A program made the position numbers and the translations under genes. The notes beneath the pieces are model-generated. The model worked only from the letters and a program-made list of their open reading frames with translations. It was not told the DNA's origin and did no database searches. This document shows, in pieces, positions 8,016-17,822 of a DNA stretch of 45,617 nucleotides (positions are counted from its first letter, which is position 1; each line of letters opens with the position of its first letter). The stretch comes from Deltaproteobacteria bacterium (lineage in GTDB: Bacteria > Desulfobacterota > Desulfobacteria > Desulfobacterales > JAFDMD01): contig JAFDMD010000003.1 of assembly GCA_019306185.1 (NCBI GenBank), forward strand, positions 1 to 45,617, read 5' to 3'.

Positions 8016-8422
8016 TATTATTATTTATTGGAAATAAAACATAGCGGATGGGCTGTGAAAAAAAATAATAACCGATTGAATATAGACGCGTTGTAACTAT
8101 CAGTTTTTTTTGTTTGAATGGATTTTTCGCAGCGCTTACAATGACAACAGGGCAATAATTCAGGGATTTCTCCTCGCTTCGTTCGTTCGAAATGACAGGC
8201 AGGAATTTTTTCTTGTCATTTCGAGTGCCGCGAGAAATCCCTGAATAAAAAGCGAGGAAGTAATAACAAGCCCAACAGAATAGCAATAAAGGGATTTTTC
8301 GCTTTGCTCGAAATAATAGACTTTTTATTTCGGCGGGCATTTTTTAAAGCGTTTGGAGGATTAAAATTTTTATCCAACGCAGAAGTCGGGCAAATCACGC
8401 GGTTATCCGTCAATTTTTAATT
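8016..8422. other. intergenic region with palindromic dispersed repeats
   Basis: No gene is seen between the HEPN gene and rseP, which converge here. The stretch holds a large inverted repeat (8158-8246) and two fragments of the same repeat family around 8120-8150 and 8290-8318. Confidence 0.6.
8158..8246. repeat. inverted pair of 'ggatttctcctcgctt' dispersed repeats
   Basis: ATTCAGGGATTTCTC at 8158-8172 is mirrored by GAGAAATCCCTGAAT at 8232-8246, with inner GAAATGACA (8189-8197) and TGTCATTTC-like (8214-8222) arms. The whole can fold as one long hairpin. The same words recur at 22918-22957 and 25061-25156. Confidence 0.8.
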
Positions 8423-9493
8423 TTATTTGAAAAGTTTTGCTATGTCGCTATAAAAAAGGTAAACCGTAAGCGCCATAAGAAGCGAAAAGCCTATCTGCTG
8501 AGCTCTTCTTTTTATATTTATATTTACGGGACGTCTTATAATCGCTTCTATTAGAAAAATTAAAAGATGTCCGCCGTCTAAAACAGGTATAGGCAAAAGA
8601 TTTAATACCGCAAGATTTATGCTTAGAAGCGCGGTAAAAAAAAGTAGAGAAACAATTCCTTTTTTTGCCTGCTCCCCCGCCATCTGAGCAATCATAATCG
8701 GACCGCCTATCTCCATCTCTTTTGCGGAAAGTCTGCCCGATACCATTTTTACTATGCTTGTTCCTATCAGACTTACTACTTCAAAGGAACGCCGAGTTCC
8801 GTGTTGCAGGGCTTGTATGGGATTTAAATCCTTTTTTAAAAAATCGTCTCCGGCTATAATGCCTATTACATACTTTTTTTTTGCATCTCCGAAAATATCT
8901 TTGATTTCCCTTTTTTCCGGAATAATATCAAAATTTAAAGTTTCTCCGTTGCGGGATACGGATACTTTTAAAGTTTCTCCATTGCTTGCGTGGATATTTT
9001 CCGCCATATCGTTCCATGTTACAATTTTGTTATTATTTATCGCCACAATAAGATCATTTTTTTTTATTCCCGCTTTTTGAGCCGGACCCGCCTCTACAAC
9101 TTCGCCTACGCTTGCTTTTGGAATGGCAAGTCCGAAAGAATAAAAAATTCCCGAAAATATTATAACCGCAAGCAAAAAATTAAAGGCAGGACCCGCCGCC
9201 ACTATAAAAGTTTTCTGCCAAAGGGGCTTGTGGGTAAAGGATAAAGGAATATCTTCGGGGGCGACATCGGCTTCGGGGTCTTCTCCTATCATTTTGACGT
9301 ATCCCCCAAGCGGTATTGCAGATATTCTATAATCCGTTTGTTTGTACTTTTTGCCGAAAAGTCTGGGGCCAAAGCCGAGAGAAAACTTTTCGACCCCTAC
9401 GCCGAAAAGTTTTGCAAATAAAAAATGCCCGAATTCGTGAAAGAATACAAGGATTCCCAAAACAACTATAAACGCCGCAATATTATTGATCAT
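8423..9493 (-). CDS. rseP: RseP, site-2 intramembrane zinc metalloprotease
   Basis: RseP cleaves membrane-anchored regulators and signal-peptide remnants within the inner membrane. The zinc motif FFHEFGH is near the N-terminus (about residues 17-23), a PDZ domain lies in the middle (GPAQKAGIKKNDLIVAIN), and the second metal motif NLLPIPVLDGGH is near the C-terminus. The length of 356 residues, with one PDZ, suits the shorter bacterial members. The ATG overlaps the dxr stop by one base. It is the last gene of cdsA-dxr-rseP. Confidence 0.94.
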   Translation of the reverse strand: MINNIAAFIVVLGILVFFHEFGHFLFAKLFGVGVEKFSLGFGPRLFGKKYKQTDYRISAIPLGGYVKMIGEDPEADVAPEDIPLSFTHKPLWQKTFIVAAGPAFNFLLAVIIFSGIFYSFGLAIPKASVGEVVEAGPAQKAGIKKNDLIVAINNNKIVTWNDMAENIHASNGETLKVSVSRNGETLNFDIIPEKREIKDIFGDAKKKYVIGIIAGDDFLKKDLNPIQALQHGTRRSFEVVSLIGTSIVKMVSGRLSAKEMEIGGPIMIAQMAGEQAKKGIVSLLFFTALLSINLAVLNLLPIPVLDGGHLLIFLIEAIIRRPVNINIKRRAQQIGFSLLMALTVYLFYSDIAKLFK

Positions 9494-10653
9494 TAGATTA
9501 CTCCGATAAAAGAGGACGCTATTTCTCTTGAAAAAACATCTGCTTCTAAAATTTGTTCTATATTTCCGTTCAACGATTTATTATTATATTTTAACATGGT
9601 CTTTTCTATAATTTTGGGTATTGATAGAAAATCGGTTTTTTTATTCAAAAAAGCCTCCACTGCAATTTCATTTGCCGCATTTAATACGGTAGGCATAAGC
9701 CCGCCCTCTTTTAAGGCTTCGTAAGCGAGCCTTAAACATAAAAATTTATCAAAATTCGGCGTTTCAAAAGAAAGACTGCCTATTTTTGCAAGATCCATTC
9801 TTGTCTGCTTAATGGGCAGGCGCTTCGGATAAGAAAGGGCGTATGAAATTGCGGTTTTCATATCAGGGTTTCCAAGCTGCGCTATTACGGAGCCGTCTAT
9901 AAATTCCACCATAGAATGAATTATACTTTGCGGATGTATTAAAACTTCGATTTTGTCTTCGTTTATACCGAAAAGCCATTTTGCCTCTATTATTTCCAAG
10001 CCTTTATTCATAAGGGTTGCGGAATCGATGCTGATTTTTTTCCCCATACTCCAAGTCGGATGATTAAGAGCCTCGTCCGGGGTTATGGAGTTAAATTTTT
10101 TTCGGGGAAGTTTTCTGAAAGGTCCGCCCGAAGCGGTTAATATTATTTTGGTTAATTCCTCTTTTTTATGCCCTGCAAGAGACTGGAATATAGCGCTGTG
10201 TTCGCTGTCTATAGGAAAAATTTTAATCCTTTTTGCAAAATTCGGCTTTGTTATAATTTCGCCCGCCATAACCAAAGTTTCTTTGTTTGCCAACGCTACG
10301 TTTTTACCCGCCTTTATTGCCGCGATAGTAGGAACCAGTCCTGCAGCGCCCACCATTGAGGATATTACAATATCCGATCCGGAATAAGAAGCGGCTTTTT
10401 TATACCCTTTTTTTCCGAATATTATTTCCGTTTTTAAGCCTGCGGGAAGAAGCTTTACCAGCATATCCGCATTTTTTTCTTCATATACTACGGCTAATTC
10501 CGGCGCAAATTCTATTATTTGATCCGCTAAAAGTTTTATGTTATTTTTCGCGGTAAGCACTTTCACCTTAAACTCTTCCGGAAACATTCTTATTATATTA
10601 ATTGTATTTACGCCTATCGAGCCGGTAGAGCCTAATATGGAAATATTTTTCAT
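9493..10653 (-). CDS. dxr: 1-deoxy-D-xylulose 5-phosphate reductoisomerase
   Basis: Dxr (IspC) catalyses the NADPH-dependent conversion of DXP to 2-C-methyl-D-erythritol 4-phosphate in the non-mevalonate isoprenoid pathway. The NADPH-binding GSTGSIG is at residues 7-13, and NKETLVMAGE and PIDSEHSAIFQ match the catalytic and metal-binding regions. The 386-residue length is normal. It is flanked by cdsA and rseP, a common arrangement, and the pathway enzyme ispD is also in this window (17823). Confidence 0.96.
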   Translation of the reverse strand: MKNISILGSTGSIGVNTINIIRMFPEEFKVKVLTAKNNIKLLADQIIEFAPELAVVYEEKNADMLVKLLPAGLKTEIIFGKKGYKKAASYSGSDIVISSMVGAAGLVPTIAAIKAGKNVALANKETLVMAGEIITKPNFAKRIKIFPIDSEHSAIFQSLAGHKKEELTKIILTASGGPFRKLPRKKFNSITPDEALNHPTWSMGKKISIDSATLMNKGLEIIEAKWLFGINEDKIEVLIHPQSIIHSMVEFIDGSVIAQLGNPDMKTAISYALSYPKRLPIKQTRMDLAKIGSLSFETPNFDKFLCLRLAYEALKEGGLMPTVLNAANEIAVEAFLNKKTDFLSIPKIIEKTMLKYNNKSLNGNIEQILEADVFSREIASSFIGVI

Positions 10654-10774
10654 GATTTTATATTGTTTTTCGTAAAGCTTTTTTTCGTTTGGATAAAATT
10701 CAACATTTTTTGACGCGAACTATCCTATTTTATAAATTTTATTCTTATCTTGTTTTTCCGAAGGTATGATTTTT

Positions 10775-11572
10775 TTAAAAAAATTTAATTGTAAAATATG
10801 CAAACGGAGACGCAAATAAAAGAGCGTCTATCCTGTCTAAAACTCCTCCGTGCCCGGGCAGTATATTTCCGGAATCCTTCACGCCTGCGGAGCGTTTAAG
10901 CGTAGATTCAAATAAATCCCCGATTTGCCCTGCAATTCCTATTACAATGCAAAATATTAAACATCTCTGCCAAGATATATCGGGCAGAAGCAAATATCTT
11001 ATTAAAAAACCAGCGCAAACGCCGGATATTAAACCCGCTATCGAGCCTTCTATGGTTTTATTAGGGCTTACCAAAGGGGCAAGCTTATTGCGTCCCAAGT
11101 AAGAGCCGACATAAAAAGCGCCTGTATCGCCGGCAAAAACAACAGCAAGCAACAAGTATATCCAAGCAGCGCCGTTATCGGCGCTTCTTATAAGAATGGC
11201 AAAAGATAAAAACAAAGGAATATATATAAGCCCGAAAACCTGTTTTATAACGGCGTTGTCAAGCTTATTATCCTTATTATATCCGAACAAAGAGGTAAAA
11301 GCGGATATAAACAGATTAAAGATTATTATAAAAAGAACCAACTGCATATTCTTTATGTAAATTCCATATATCAAAGCCAAAGCAATCGGATAACTTATAG
11401 CGGGCAAAGGCGTAAATTCAGATTCGTTAAACGCTATTGTATTATATTCATAAAGAGCGATAAGCGAGGTTGCCGCTATAAATATGGAAAATACAAAAAC
11501 CATTCCGCATTCCATTGTAAGAACTATGAATAGAAGCCCCGTCGCTCCGGTAATTATTCTTTTAGCATGCAT
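10775..11572 (-). CDS. cdsA: CdsA, phosphatidate cytidylyltransferase
   Basis: CdsA makes CDP-diacylglycerol from CTP and phosphatidic acid at the inner membrane. The protein has about eight hydrophobic helices, and the C-terminal signature (QIGDLFES, then KRSAGVKDSG and LPGHGGVLDRID) is intact. The uppS and frr genes, often upstream of cdsA, are not adjacent here. The 121-bp gap to dxr shows no further gene. Confidence 0.94.
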   Translation of the reverse strand: MHAKRIITGATGLLFIVLTMECGMVFVFSIFIAATSLIALYEYNTIAFNESEFTPLPAISYPIALALIYGIYIKNMQLVLFIIIFNLFISAFTSLFGYNKDNKLDNAVIKQVFGLIYIPLFLSFAILIRSADNGAAWIYLLLAVVFAGDTGAFYVGSYLGRNKLAPLVSPNKTIEGSIAGLISGVCAGFLIRYLLLPDISWQRCLIFCIVIGIAGQIGDLFESTLKRSAGVKDSGNILPGHGGVLDRIDALLFASPFAYFTIKFF

Positions 11573-12021
11573 TATTTTTAAGCCTTTTCATATAACTTTT
11601 GTTAGTTAATAAATTTTTAAGCCGTCCTTATATTGCCTACTTTTATCGCTTATAAGGAGTTTGCGTAACTTTATTTTTTATAGTCGCATGAACGCCGTTT
11701 AATTTGCGCAAAAGTATCATTTGCCGTTAACAATTACAATAAATAAATTCTCCTCTTTAATGTAGAGGCTTAAAAATTCGGGAACAATAACGGACGTATT
11801 GTAAAGGCTACGGCTTAATCGATTATTTTTTTACTTTAAAAATGCGTTAAAAAAACATAGAGAAAAGTTCAAAAAAAATGCAATAAAAATTTACGCCGAA
11901 GATAACGCGCTGCGAGTTATTATGATAACAAAATAGAACTTTGCTTTTTTATATCCCAGATTTTTATTGATATAAATTTGAAAAGATATATATAAAGATA
12001 AATTGAAGCTCGGATAAAAGA
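11573..12021. other. AT-rich intergenic region, no gene seen
   Basis: About 450 bp between cdsA and tRNA-Arg. I find no convincing ORF and no recognised RNA. It presumably holds the cdsA promoter (minus strand) and the end of the tRNA-Arg transcript. Confidence 0.5.
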
Positions 12022-12098
<77 letters not shown>

Positions 12099-12157
12099 AC
12101 ATTTCCGAATAAGGATTAAGCCGTATAGCAGCCTATAAAAAAAAAGTCTATAAAAAA

Positions 12158-13102
12158 ATGAATTCTGACAATACAAAATCAAATAATTCCGAAAAAAAAA
12201 TAAAAATCGATAACAGAGCAAAGAGCGCTTTGGTAAAATCTACCGGCAAAGCCGTTAAGTTGTATGATCCTTTGGATAAATATATGAAGGAAATGAACAG
12301 GTACAGGCTTCTTAACAGAGAAGAAGAGGTTATTCTGGGAAAAAGGATACAAGAGGAAGGGGACCAAGAGGCGGCTTATATTTTGATTACCTCGAATCTT
12401 AGACTTGTGGTAAAGATAGCTTTGGAATTTCAACGGGTATGGATGAATAATCTGCTCGATCTTATACAGGAAGGAAATGTCGGTTTGCTGAATGCCGTGC
12501 AAAAGTTTGACCCTTATAAAAATGTAAAATTTTCATATTACGCTTCCTTTTGGATTAAAGCTTATATACTTAAATTTATAATGGATAACTGGCGCTTGGT
12601 AAAGATAGGAACCACTCAGGGGCAAAGAAAACTTTTTTTTAAACTTAACAAAGAAAAAAAGCGTCTTATGGAACAGGGTTTTGATCCTCAGCCGAAACTT
12701 CTTGCCGAAACGCTGGGGGTGGCGGAAAAAGAGGTGATAGATATGGAACAACGTCTTGATAATTGGGATATATCTTTAGACGCTCCCGCAAAAGAGGATT
12801 CGAACACTTCGCTTATAGATATTTTTACTGCGGAATCGGAATCGCCTGAAATAAATTTTGCAAAAAAAGAGCTTAAAGATATTTTGCTTTCTAAAATTAA
12901 AGAAATAAAAAAAGACTTTAATCCTAAAGAAAAAGATATTTTTGAAGAGCGCATCTTTTCGGATTCCCCTTTAACTCTTCAAGAATTAGGAGATAGATAT
13001 AATATATCGAGAGAACGAATAAGACAGATTGAAAAAAATGTAATAAATAAAATAACAAACAGATTTAAGAAAGATATTCCGGACTTTGATAAGATTGCAT
13101 AA
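12158..13102 (+). CDS. rpoH: RpoH-type heat-shock sigma factor (sigma-32)
   Basis: This 314-residue sigma-70 family factor has region 2 (SNLRLVVKIAL, DLIQEGNVGLLNAVQKFDP, FSYYASFWIKAYI) and region 4 with a helix-turn-helix (TLQELGDRYNISRERIRQIEKN). The RpoH box 'QRKLFFKL' follows region 2, which separates it from housekeeping RpoD and supports sigma-32. No obvious ribosome binding site precedes the ATG. The TTG start of the next gene lies inside its 3' end (17-bp overlap). Confidence 0.92.
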   Translation: MNSDNTKSNNSEKKIKIDNRAKSALVKSTGKAVKLYDPLDKYMKEMNRYRLLNREEEVILGKRIQEEGDQEAAYILITSNLRLVVKIALEFQRVWMNNLLDLIQEGNVGLLNAVQKFDPYKNVKFSYYASFWIKAYILKFIMDNWRLVKIGTTQGQRKLFFKLNKEKKRLMEQGFDPQPKLLAETLGVAEKEVIDMEQRLDNWDISLDAPAKEDSNTSLIDIFTAESESPEINFAKKELKDILLSKIKEIKKDFNPKEKDIFEERIFSDSPLTLQELGDRYNISRERIRQIEKNVINKITNRFKKDIPDFDKIA

Positions 13103-14855
13103 ACATTTAAAAAAAATAACGCATATCATGCTGTTAGCATCGCTCGTAGCTATTTATTCATGTTCCCTGATAAATACGAAAATCGAAAGAGGCAATATAA
13201 ATCAACCATATGAAGCGAATATTTCGGGAAAAAATATAAGCTATTATAGTTTTATGGCGTCCCTACTTGAAGTTAACAAATCGAATTATCAAGAGGCGCT
13301 TAATAATATTAAAACCGCCATAGAAAATAATCCAGACTCGGATTATTTAAAAAAAGAAAAAATTGACTTACTTATAACGCTTGAAAAGGACGCCGACGCC
13401 CTTGAAGAAATAGAAAGCCTGTTAAGAAGAAATCCAAAAGATACATATTTTATTATAACAAGCGGAGATATATATCTGCGCTTAAACAATGTAAAGAAGG
13501 CAGCGGAGAGATTTTTAAAGGCTATTGAAATCAATCCGAATTTGCAAGAAATATATTTTATTTTGGCGGATATATATAAGCAGGCAAACGACTTTAACTC
13601 CGCAACCCAAATACTTAACGCGTTTATACAGCGGTTTCCGAATTCTTACGAAGGGTATTTGGAGCTCGGTAAATTATTTGTTCAAACAGGTAAAATTCAA
13701 GAGGCGGACGAGGCGCTAAAAAAAGCGTTTGCAATAAACCCTAATTCCGAAGATATAAAATTTGAAATAATAAGGCTTTTAAAATTATTACGGGCAAATA
13801 GCAGCGAGGCAAATAGCCGAGGAATAAACGAAGTTATTGCCGGAATTTACCTTGACATTTTAGAAAATAATTCCGGCAATACCACTGCCGCTTTGGAACT
13901 TGCCTATTTTTATCAAACTGTCGGCGAAGCGGTAAAAAGCAGGAATTTATTTAAACAGCTTGGGGAACAAAGCTACGACAATCCTGAAATAATACAGTAT
14001 ATATTAGCGCTTTCCGAAAACAAACTTTACTTTCCCGCTTTAGTAATGTTAGAAGCGTTAATCCCGAACGCAAACGAAGCGGCTGCGGATTTTCATTATA
14101 TAGCGGGGCTTATTTACGAAGAATTAGACAATGTTAAGGACGCAAAAAAGCATTACTTACAAATAGCAAAAACCAGCAAAATTATTTATGAAAATTCTAT
14201 TTTAAGACTTGCTATAATATACAAGGACGAAAATCAAACTGAAAAAACCATTCAAGTTCTTAATAAAGCAATCGAAAAAGGAACGAGTAAAAATTCTTTG
14301 TTTTTTTTATATCTCGGACTTTTTTACGAACAGGCAAAGCAGCTTGATAAAGCGGAACAAGCAATATTACAAGGGCTTGAAACTGCGCCTGATAATGTCA
14401 ACCTTATATTCAGGCTGGGGGTAATATACGATAAAATCGGTAAAAAATCCTCCTGTATAAAAGAGATGAAAAAGGTGATAAAATATGAACCGGATAACGC
14501 TCAAGCGCTAAATTATGTAGGCTATACTTATGCGGATATGGGTAAAAACCTTAAAAAAGCGGAGGAACTCATAAGAAAAGCCCTTACAATTAGCCCGCAA
14601 GACGGATATATAATAGATAGCTTGGGCTGGATATTATATAAAAAAGGAAAATATAAAAAAGCTATAATTCAGCTTGAAATTGCCAGACAATATGTAAACG
14701 ACGATCCGATAATATTAGAACATCTCGGAGACGCTTATGTAAAAGATAAAAGACTTAAAGCCGCAATTCAATATTATAAAGAAGCGATAAAATTATCCGA
14801 AGAAAAAAATATAGATTTGGAAGATAAAATAAAACGTTTGGAAGATAAAAAATGA
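13086..14855 (+). CDS. TPR-repeat lipoprotein
   Basis: This 589-residue protein has an N-terminal lipoprotein signal with a Cys in the AIYSC lipobox (about residue 26) and then is built almost entirely of tetratricopeptide repeats, for example 'AERFLKAIEINPNLQEIYF' and 'AEELIRKALTISPQDGYI'. Such proteins act as outer-membrane scaffolds, but no partner is shown. The start is TTG at 13086; a second TTG at 13095 is possible, and an ATG at 13128 would leave an unusually short signal peptide. It overlaps rpoH by 17 bp and the next lipoprotein by 4 bp (ATGA), so the three are probably co-transcribed. Confidence 0.85.
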   Translation: MIRLHKHLKKITHIMLLASLVAIYSCSLINTKIERGNINQPYEANISGKNISYYSFMASLLEVNKSNYQEALNNIKTAIENNPDSDYLKKEKIDLLITLEKDADALEEIESLLRRNPKDTYFIITSGDIYLRLNNVKKAAERFLKAIEINPNLQEIYFILADIYKQANDFNSATQILNAFIQRFPNSYEGYLELGKLFVQTGKIQEADEALKKAFAINPNSEDIKFEIIRLLKLLRANSSEANSRGINEVIAGIYLDILENNSGNTTAALELAYFYQTVGEAVKSRNLFKQLGEQSYDNPEIIQYILALSENKLYFPALVMLEALIPNANEAAADFHYIAGLIYEELDNVKDAKKHYLQIAKTSKIIYENSILRLAIIYKDENQTEKTIQVLNKAIEKGTSKNSLFFLYLGLFYEQAKQLDKAEQAILQGLETAPDNVNLIFRLGVIYDKIGKKSSCIKEMKKVIKYEPDNAQALNYVGYTYADMGKNLKKAEELIRKALTISPQDGYIIDSLGWILYKKGKYKKAIIQLEIARQYVNDDPIILEHLGDAYVKDKRLKAAIQYYKEAIKLSEEKNIDLEDKIKRLEDKK

Positions 14856-15553
14856 AAAAATATATCCCCTTGTTTTTTATAACATTAATGCTGTTCGGCT
14901 GCGCCTTAAAAGCCCCCGAACCTTTTCCGCTTAATCCCGAACAGGCCGAAACTATCTATAAATTAAACATAAGAAATAAAAACCTTGTAAACGCAAAAGG
15001 TTTCGCAAAGGTAGAACTTCGGGAAACTAAAAAAAAGCCTATGTCGGCGCGTTGCGCATTTGCATATGCGCTGCCGGATAAAATCAGAATTACTCTTATA
15101 AATAATGTTAATATGCCGATAGTAAATATAATAAGCGATGGCTACTATCTTTTATATCATGATCTGCAAACGGATAGAAAATATAAAAAAAAGATAAAAG
15201 AAAATAATATTGTAGCGGAACTTCCCGTAAGTATATCGAGGCTGATTTCTCTTATGAGCGGACATGCCGGCATAAAATCCGAAAATATAAAAAAATATAT
15301 ATCTAACAATCAACAGGATATAATAATATTAAAAGATAACACAGGCATCACCGTTAATAAAAAGGATATGTCTATAATTAAAATAAAGGAAAACGAAAAA
15401 GATGTAGAGATTAAAGATTACAAAAAAATCGGAGATTATCTGCTTCCATATAAAATCGTATCAACCGAGCCTAAAAAAAACGCTTCTATAACAATTGAAA
15501 GATATGAAACAAACGCAAATATTAACAATGCAATATTTAACACCGGAGATTAA
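14852..15553 (+). CDS. LolA/LolB-like (DUF4292-type) lipoprotein
   Basis: The 233-residue product has a clear lipoprotein signal ending in LFGC (Cys17). The mature part has alternating short strands such as 'AKGFAKVELRE', 'ARCAFAYALPDKIRITLIN' and 'YYLLYHDLQTDRKYKK', the pattern of the LolA/LolB half-barrel fold and DUF4292 proteins. Together with the preceding TPR lipoprotein it probably acts in outer-membrane lipoprotein or envelope assembly; this is inference from fold and neighbourhood. It starts in the 4-bp overlap ATGA. Confidence 0.7.
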   Translation: MKKYIPLFFITLMLFGCALKAPEPFPLNPEQAETIYKLNIRNKNLVNAKGFAKVELRETKKKPMSARCAFAYALPDKIRITLINNVNMPIVNIISDGYYLLYHDLQTDRKYKKKIKENNIVAELPVSISRLISLMSGHAGIKSENIKKYISNNQQDIIILKDNTGITVNKKDMSIIKIKENEKDVEIKDYKKIGDYLLPYKIVSTEPKKNASITIERYETNANINNAIFNTGD

Positions 15554-15645
15554 CAACTCCGCGGATGTTAAAACTTTAGCATATTTTGTTTTATAGAACC
15601 TCCGGAAGTCAAAACAATGAAATCGAATTATTTGTCGTATGCTCA

Positions 15646-15686
15646 TCGAAATGACAAGCAAAAATAACTTATGTTAAATTTCCCCT
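15646..15686. repeat. 41-bp dispersed repeat copy (identical to 25086-25126)
   Basis: The 41 bases starting TCGAAATGACAAGCAAAAA and ending in TTTCCCCT are identical to 25086-25126. It lies in the short gap between two convergent genes. Confidence 0.85.
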
Positions 15687-15735
15687 TATAATAATTACAA
15701 TATCTATTATACTTTTTTAGTATCGACTAAATATT

Positions 15736-17601
15736 TTAAACCATCCCGCTCCTTTCAATCTCGCGCAAAAATCTGCTTTTCGGGTTAAACTGCCCTTTGC
15801 GGTAATCCGAGCAGGAAAGATACAAGTTATATTTTGCTCTTGTAGCCGCAACATACATAAGCCTGCGCTCTTCGGCAAGTTCCTTATCCGAATTTGTAGA
15901 TTTCCAGTGCGGAAGCAAGTTTTCTTCGCATCCTATTATAAATACCGTATGAAACTCAAGCCCTTTTGCCGCATGTATAGTTAACAGATTAACCTTTGCT
16001 TCATCTTCGGAATCCTCCTCCTTTTTATCCTCTTTTATTAAGGTGGCTTCTTCCAAAAATTCTTCAATGTCCCCTTTTTGAGCGGCGGAATATATTAGCT
16101 GGTCTATATTTTCTATTTTCGCAGTATAATCAGCGTCATTATTTTGAACATACCGCTTAAGATACTTCTTATAGTCCGTTTGCGTCATTACTTCTATTAT
16201 AGCCTCTTTCGGAGACATTTTTTTAATATTGTCAAGAAGCTTTATTAAGTTCGAAAGCTCCTTTTCCATTTTGGGAGCAAATATTTTTTGTCCGAGAATT
16301 TCCTTAACCGTTTCCTGAAGGCTTGCTCCGTCCGGTCTGTTATCTTCTATTTTTTTTAATAAAGCGGGACCTATTCCGCGTCTGGGAGTATTGATTATTC
16401 GTAAAAACGACGCGTTATCCTTAATAAAAAACGCGGATTGAAGATATGATAAAATATCTAATATCTCCTTTCTTTCAAAAAAACCCCGAGCGCCCACCAT
16501 TTTATACGGTATATTAAAAATCCTAAAGGCTTTTTCAAATGCAAGAGAACAGAACCTTGTTCTATAAATAACCGCAAACTTATCATAGGAAATTGTTTGC
16601 CCTTTATAATGATGAAATTTTTTAATCTTTTGAGCTACTGTTTCCGCTTCATCCTCTTCGTCGCCATACTCGTATATTTTAACTATGCCCCCCTTTAATT
16701 TGGAAAAGCACTTTTTATCTATCTTATTTTCATTTAATTTTATTATGCCGTTGGCAACGTTTACTATCTTATCCGCAGAACGATAATTCTGCTCCAACTT
16801 AAATATCTTTGCGTTCTTATATTTTCGGGCAAAATTAAGAAAATGATTTATATTGCTTCCTCTAAATCCATATACCGCTTGCCAGTCGTCTCCTACGCAA
16901 AAAAGCCTTCCGTCTTTTAAAAGAAGGGCGGTTAATTCTTCCTGAATATCATTGGAATCCTGATATTCGTCCACGAGTATATATTGAAAAAGTTCTTGAT
17001 ACTTTTTTTGTATTTCCGAAAAATCTCGTAAAAGATTTCTGGTCATAAGAAGGATATTGTCAAAATCCACGCAATTTTGCTCCTTTAACGCTTTTTCGTA
17101 AAGTTCGTAAATTTCGGCTATAGGAACCGTAAACTTTTTACGCGCAAAATCAAGATGCTTATCCGGATCGGAAGAATTTTTTGCTTTGGATATTTCGGCA
17201 AGCATGCCTTTTGCATATTTTTTATCTATATTCCCTTTTTTAAGTATCTCCTCTATTGTTTTTTGCTGTTGATACAGGTTGATTATTTGAAGCGGTTTTT
17301 GATATCCCAACAATTCGCAATGCTGTCTTAAAATAATATATGACGCGGAGTGAAAAGTTCGCACCCAAAAAAAATCTTTCGGGTCCCTTCCGGTTATCTC
17401 TATAAGCCTATTTTTCATCTCATCCGCTGCTTTATTGGTAAATGTAATTGCAAGTATTCGTCTCGGGTTTAAGCCGCCGGCTATAAGATAGGCTATTTTT
17501 GCGGTTAAAGTCCCTGTTTTGCCCGAGCCAGCGCCCGCAGCCACAAGAGCGGGGCCATCTATATATTTAATCGCTTCTACCTGTTGTTTGGATAGTTTCA
17601 T
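15736..17601 (-). CDS. UvrD/Rep/PcrA-family DNA helicase
   Basis: This 621-residue superfamily 1A helicase has all main motifs in order: Walker A AAGAGSGKT near residue 17-25, motif Ia-Ib region, motif II DEYQD, motif III GDDWQAVYGFRGS, motif IV LEQNYRS, motif V HAAKGLEF and motif VI YVAATRA. These enzymes unwind DNA 3'-5' in repair or replication restart. It is shorter than typical UvrD (about 720) and lacks the long C-terminal tail, closer to Rep-size proteins, so I give no gene symbol. The start is supported by its position just before motif Q (LSKQQVEAI). The gene is monocistronic on this strand. Confidence 0.92.
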   Translation of the reverse strand: MKLSKQQVEAIKYIDGPALVAAGAGSGKTGTLTAKIAYLIAGGLNPRRILAITFTNKAADEMKNRLIEITGRDPKDFFWVRTFHSASYIILRQHCELLGYQKPLQIINLYQQQKTIEEILKKGNIDKKYAKGMLAEISKAKNSSDPDKHLDFARKKFTVPIAEIYELYEKALKEQNCVDFDNILLMTRNLLRDFSEIQKKYQELFQYILVDEYQDSNDIQEELTALLLKDGRLFCVGDDWQAVYGFRGSNINHFLNFARKYKNAKIFKLEQNYRSADKIVNVANGIIKLNENKIDKKCFSKLKGGIVKIYEYGDEEDEAETVAQKIKKFHHYKGQTISYDKFAVIYRTRFCSLAFEKAFRIFNIPYKMVGARGFFERKEILDILSYLQSAFFIKDNASFLRIINTPRRGIGPALLKKIEDNRPDGASLQETVKEILGQKIFAPKMEKELSNLIKLLDNIKKMSPKEAIIEVMTQTDYKKYLKRYVQNNDADYTAKIENIDQLIYSAAQKGDIEEFLEEATLIKEDKKEEDSEDEAKVNLLTIHAAKGLEFHTVFIIGCEENLLPHWKSTNSDKELAEERRLMYVAATRAKYNLYLSCSDYRKGQFNPKSRFLREIERSGMV

Positions 17602-17764
17602 AATAATTTTTGCTTACCGGTTTTATTAATTATTGTTTTATATATTTATATTTTACTTTCTTGTGAAACGTCAAAAAATTATATATATAGCCGGACATAT
17701 AAAATGTCAAAAGAAAGCCCGATTATTAAAAAAGTTAATTGTAAAAAATAATGATAAAATGATA

Positions 17765-17808
17765 AAATTACGGCGGATAACAAAATGGGAAGTTGTCCGC
17801 CGTAATTT
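17765..17808 (+). promoter_or_regulatory. hairpin in the ispD leader
   Basis: AAATTACGGCGGA (17765-17777) and TCCGCCGTAATTT (17796-17808) form a perfect 13-bp stem; inner TAAC/GTTG adds a few pairs. The 3' arm ends 14 bases before the ispD ATG. The words CGGCGGATAAC are the same as the arms of the palindromic elements at 31979 and 34889, so this may be a short member of that family. It could also affect ispD expression. Confidence 0.7.
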
Positions 17809-17822
17809 AAACGGAGCAAATT

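Noticed and set aside
11573-12021. Riboswitch or small RNA upstream of cdsA
   Set aside because: I could not find a stable conserved-looking fold or known motif; nothing specific can be supported.
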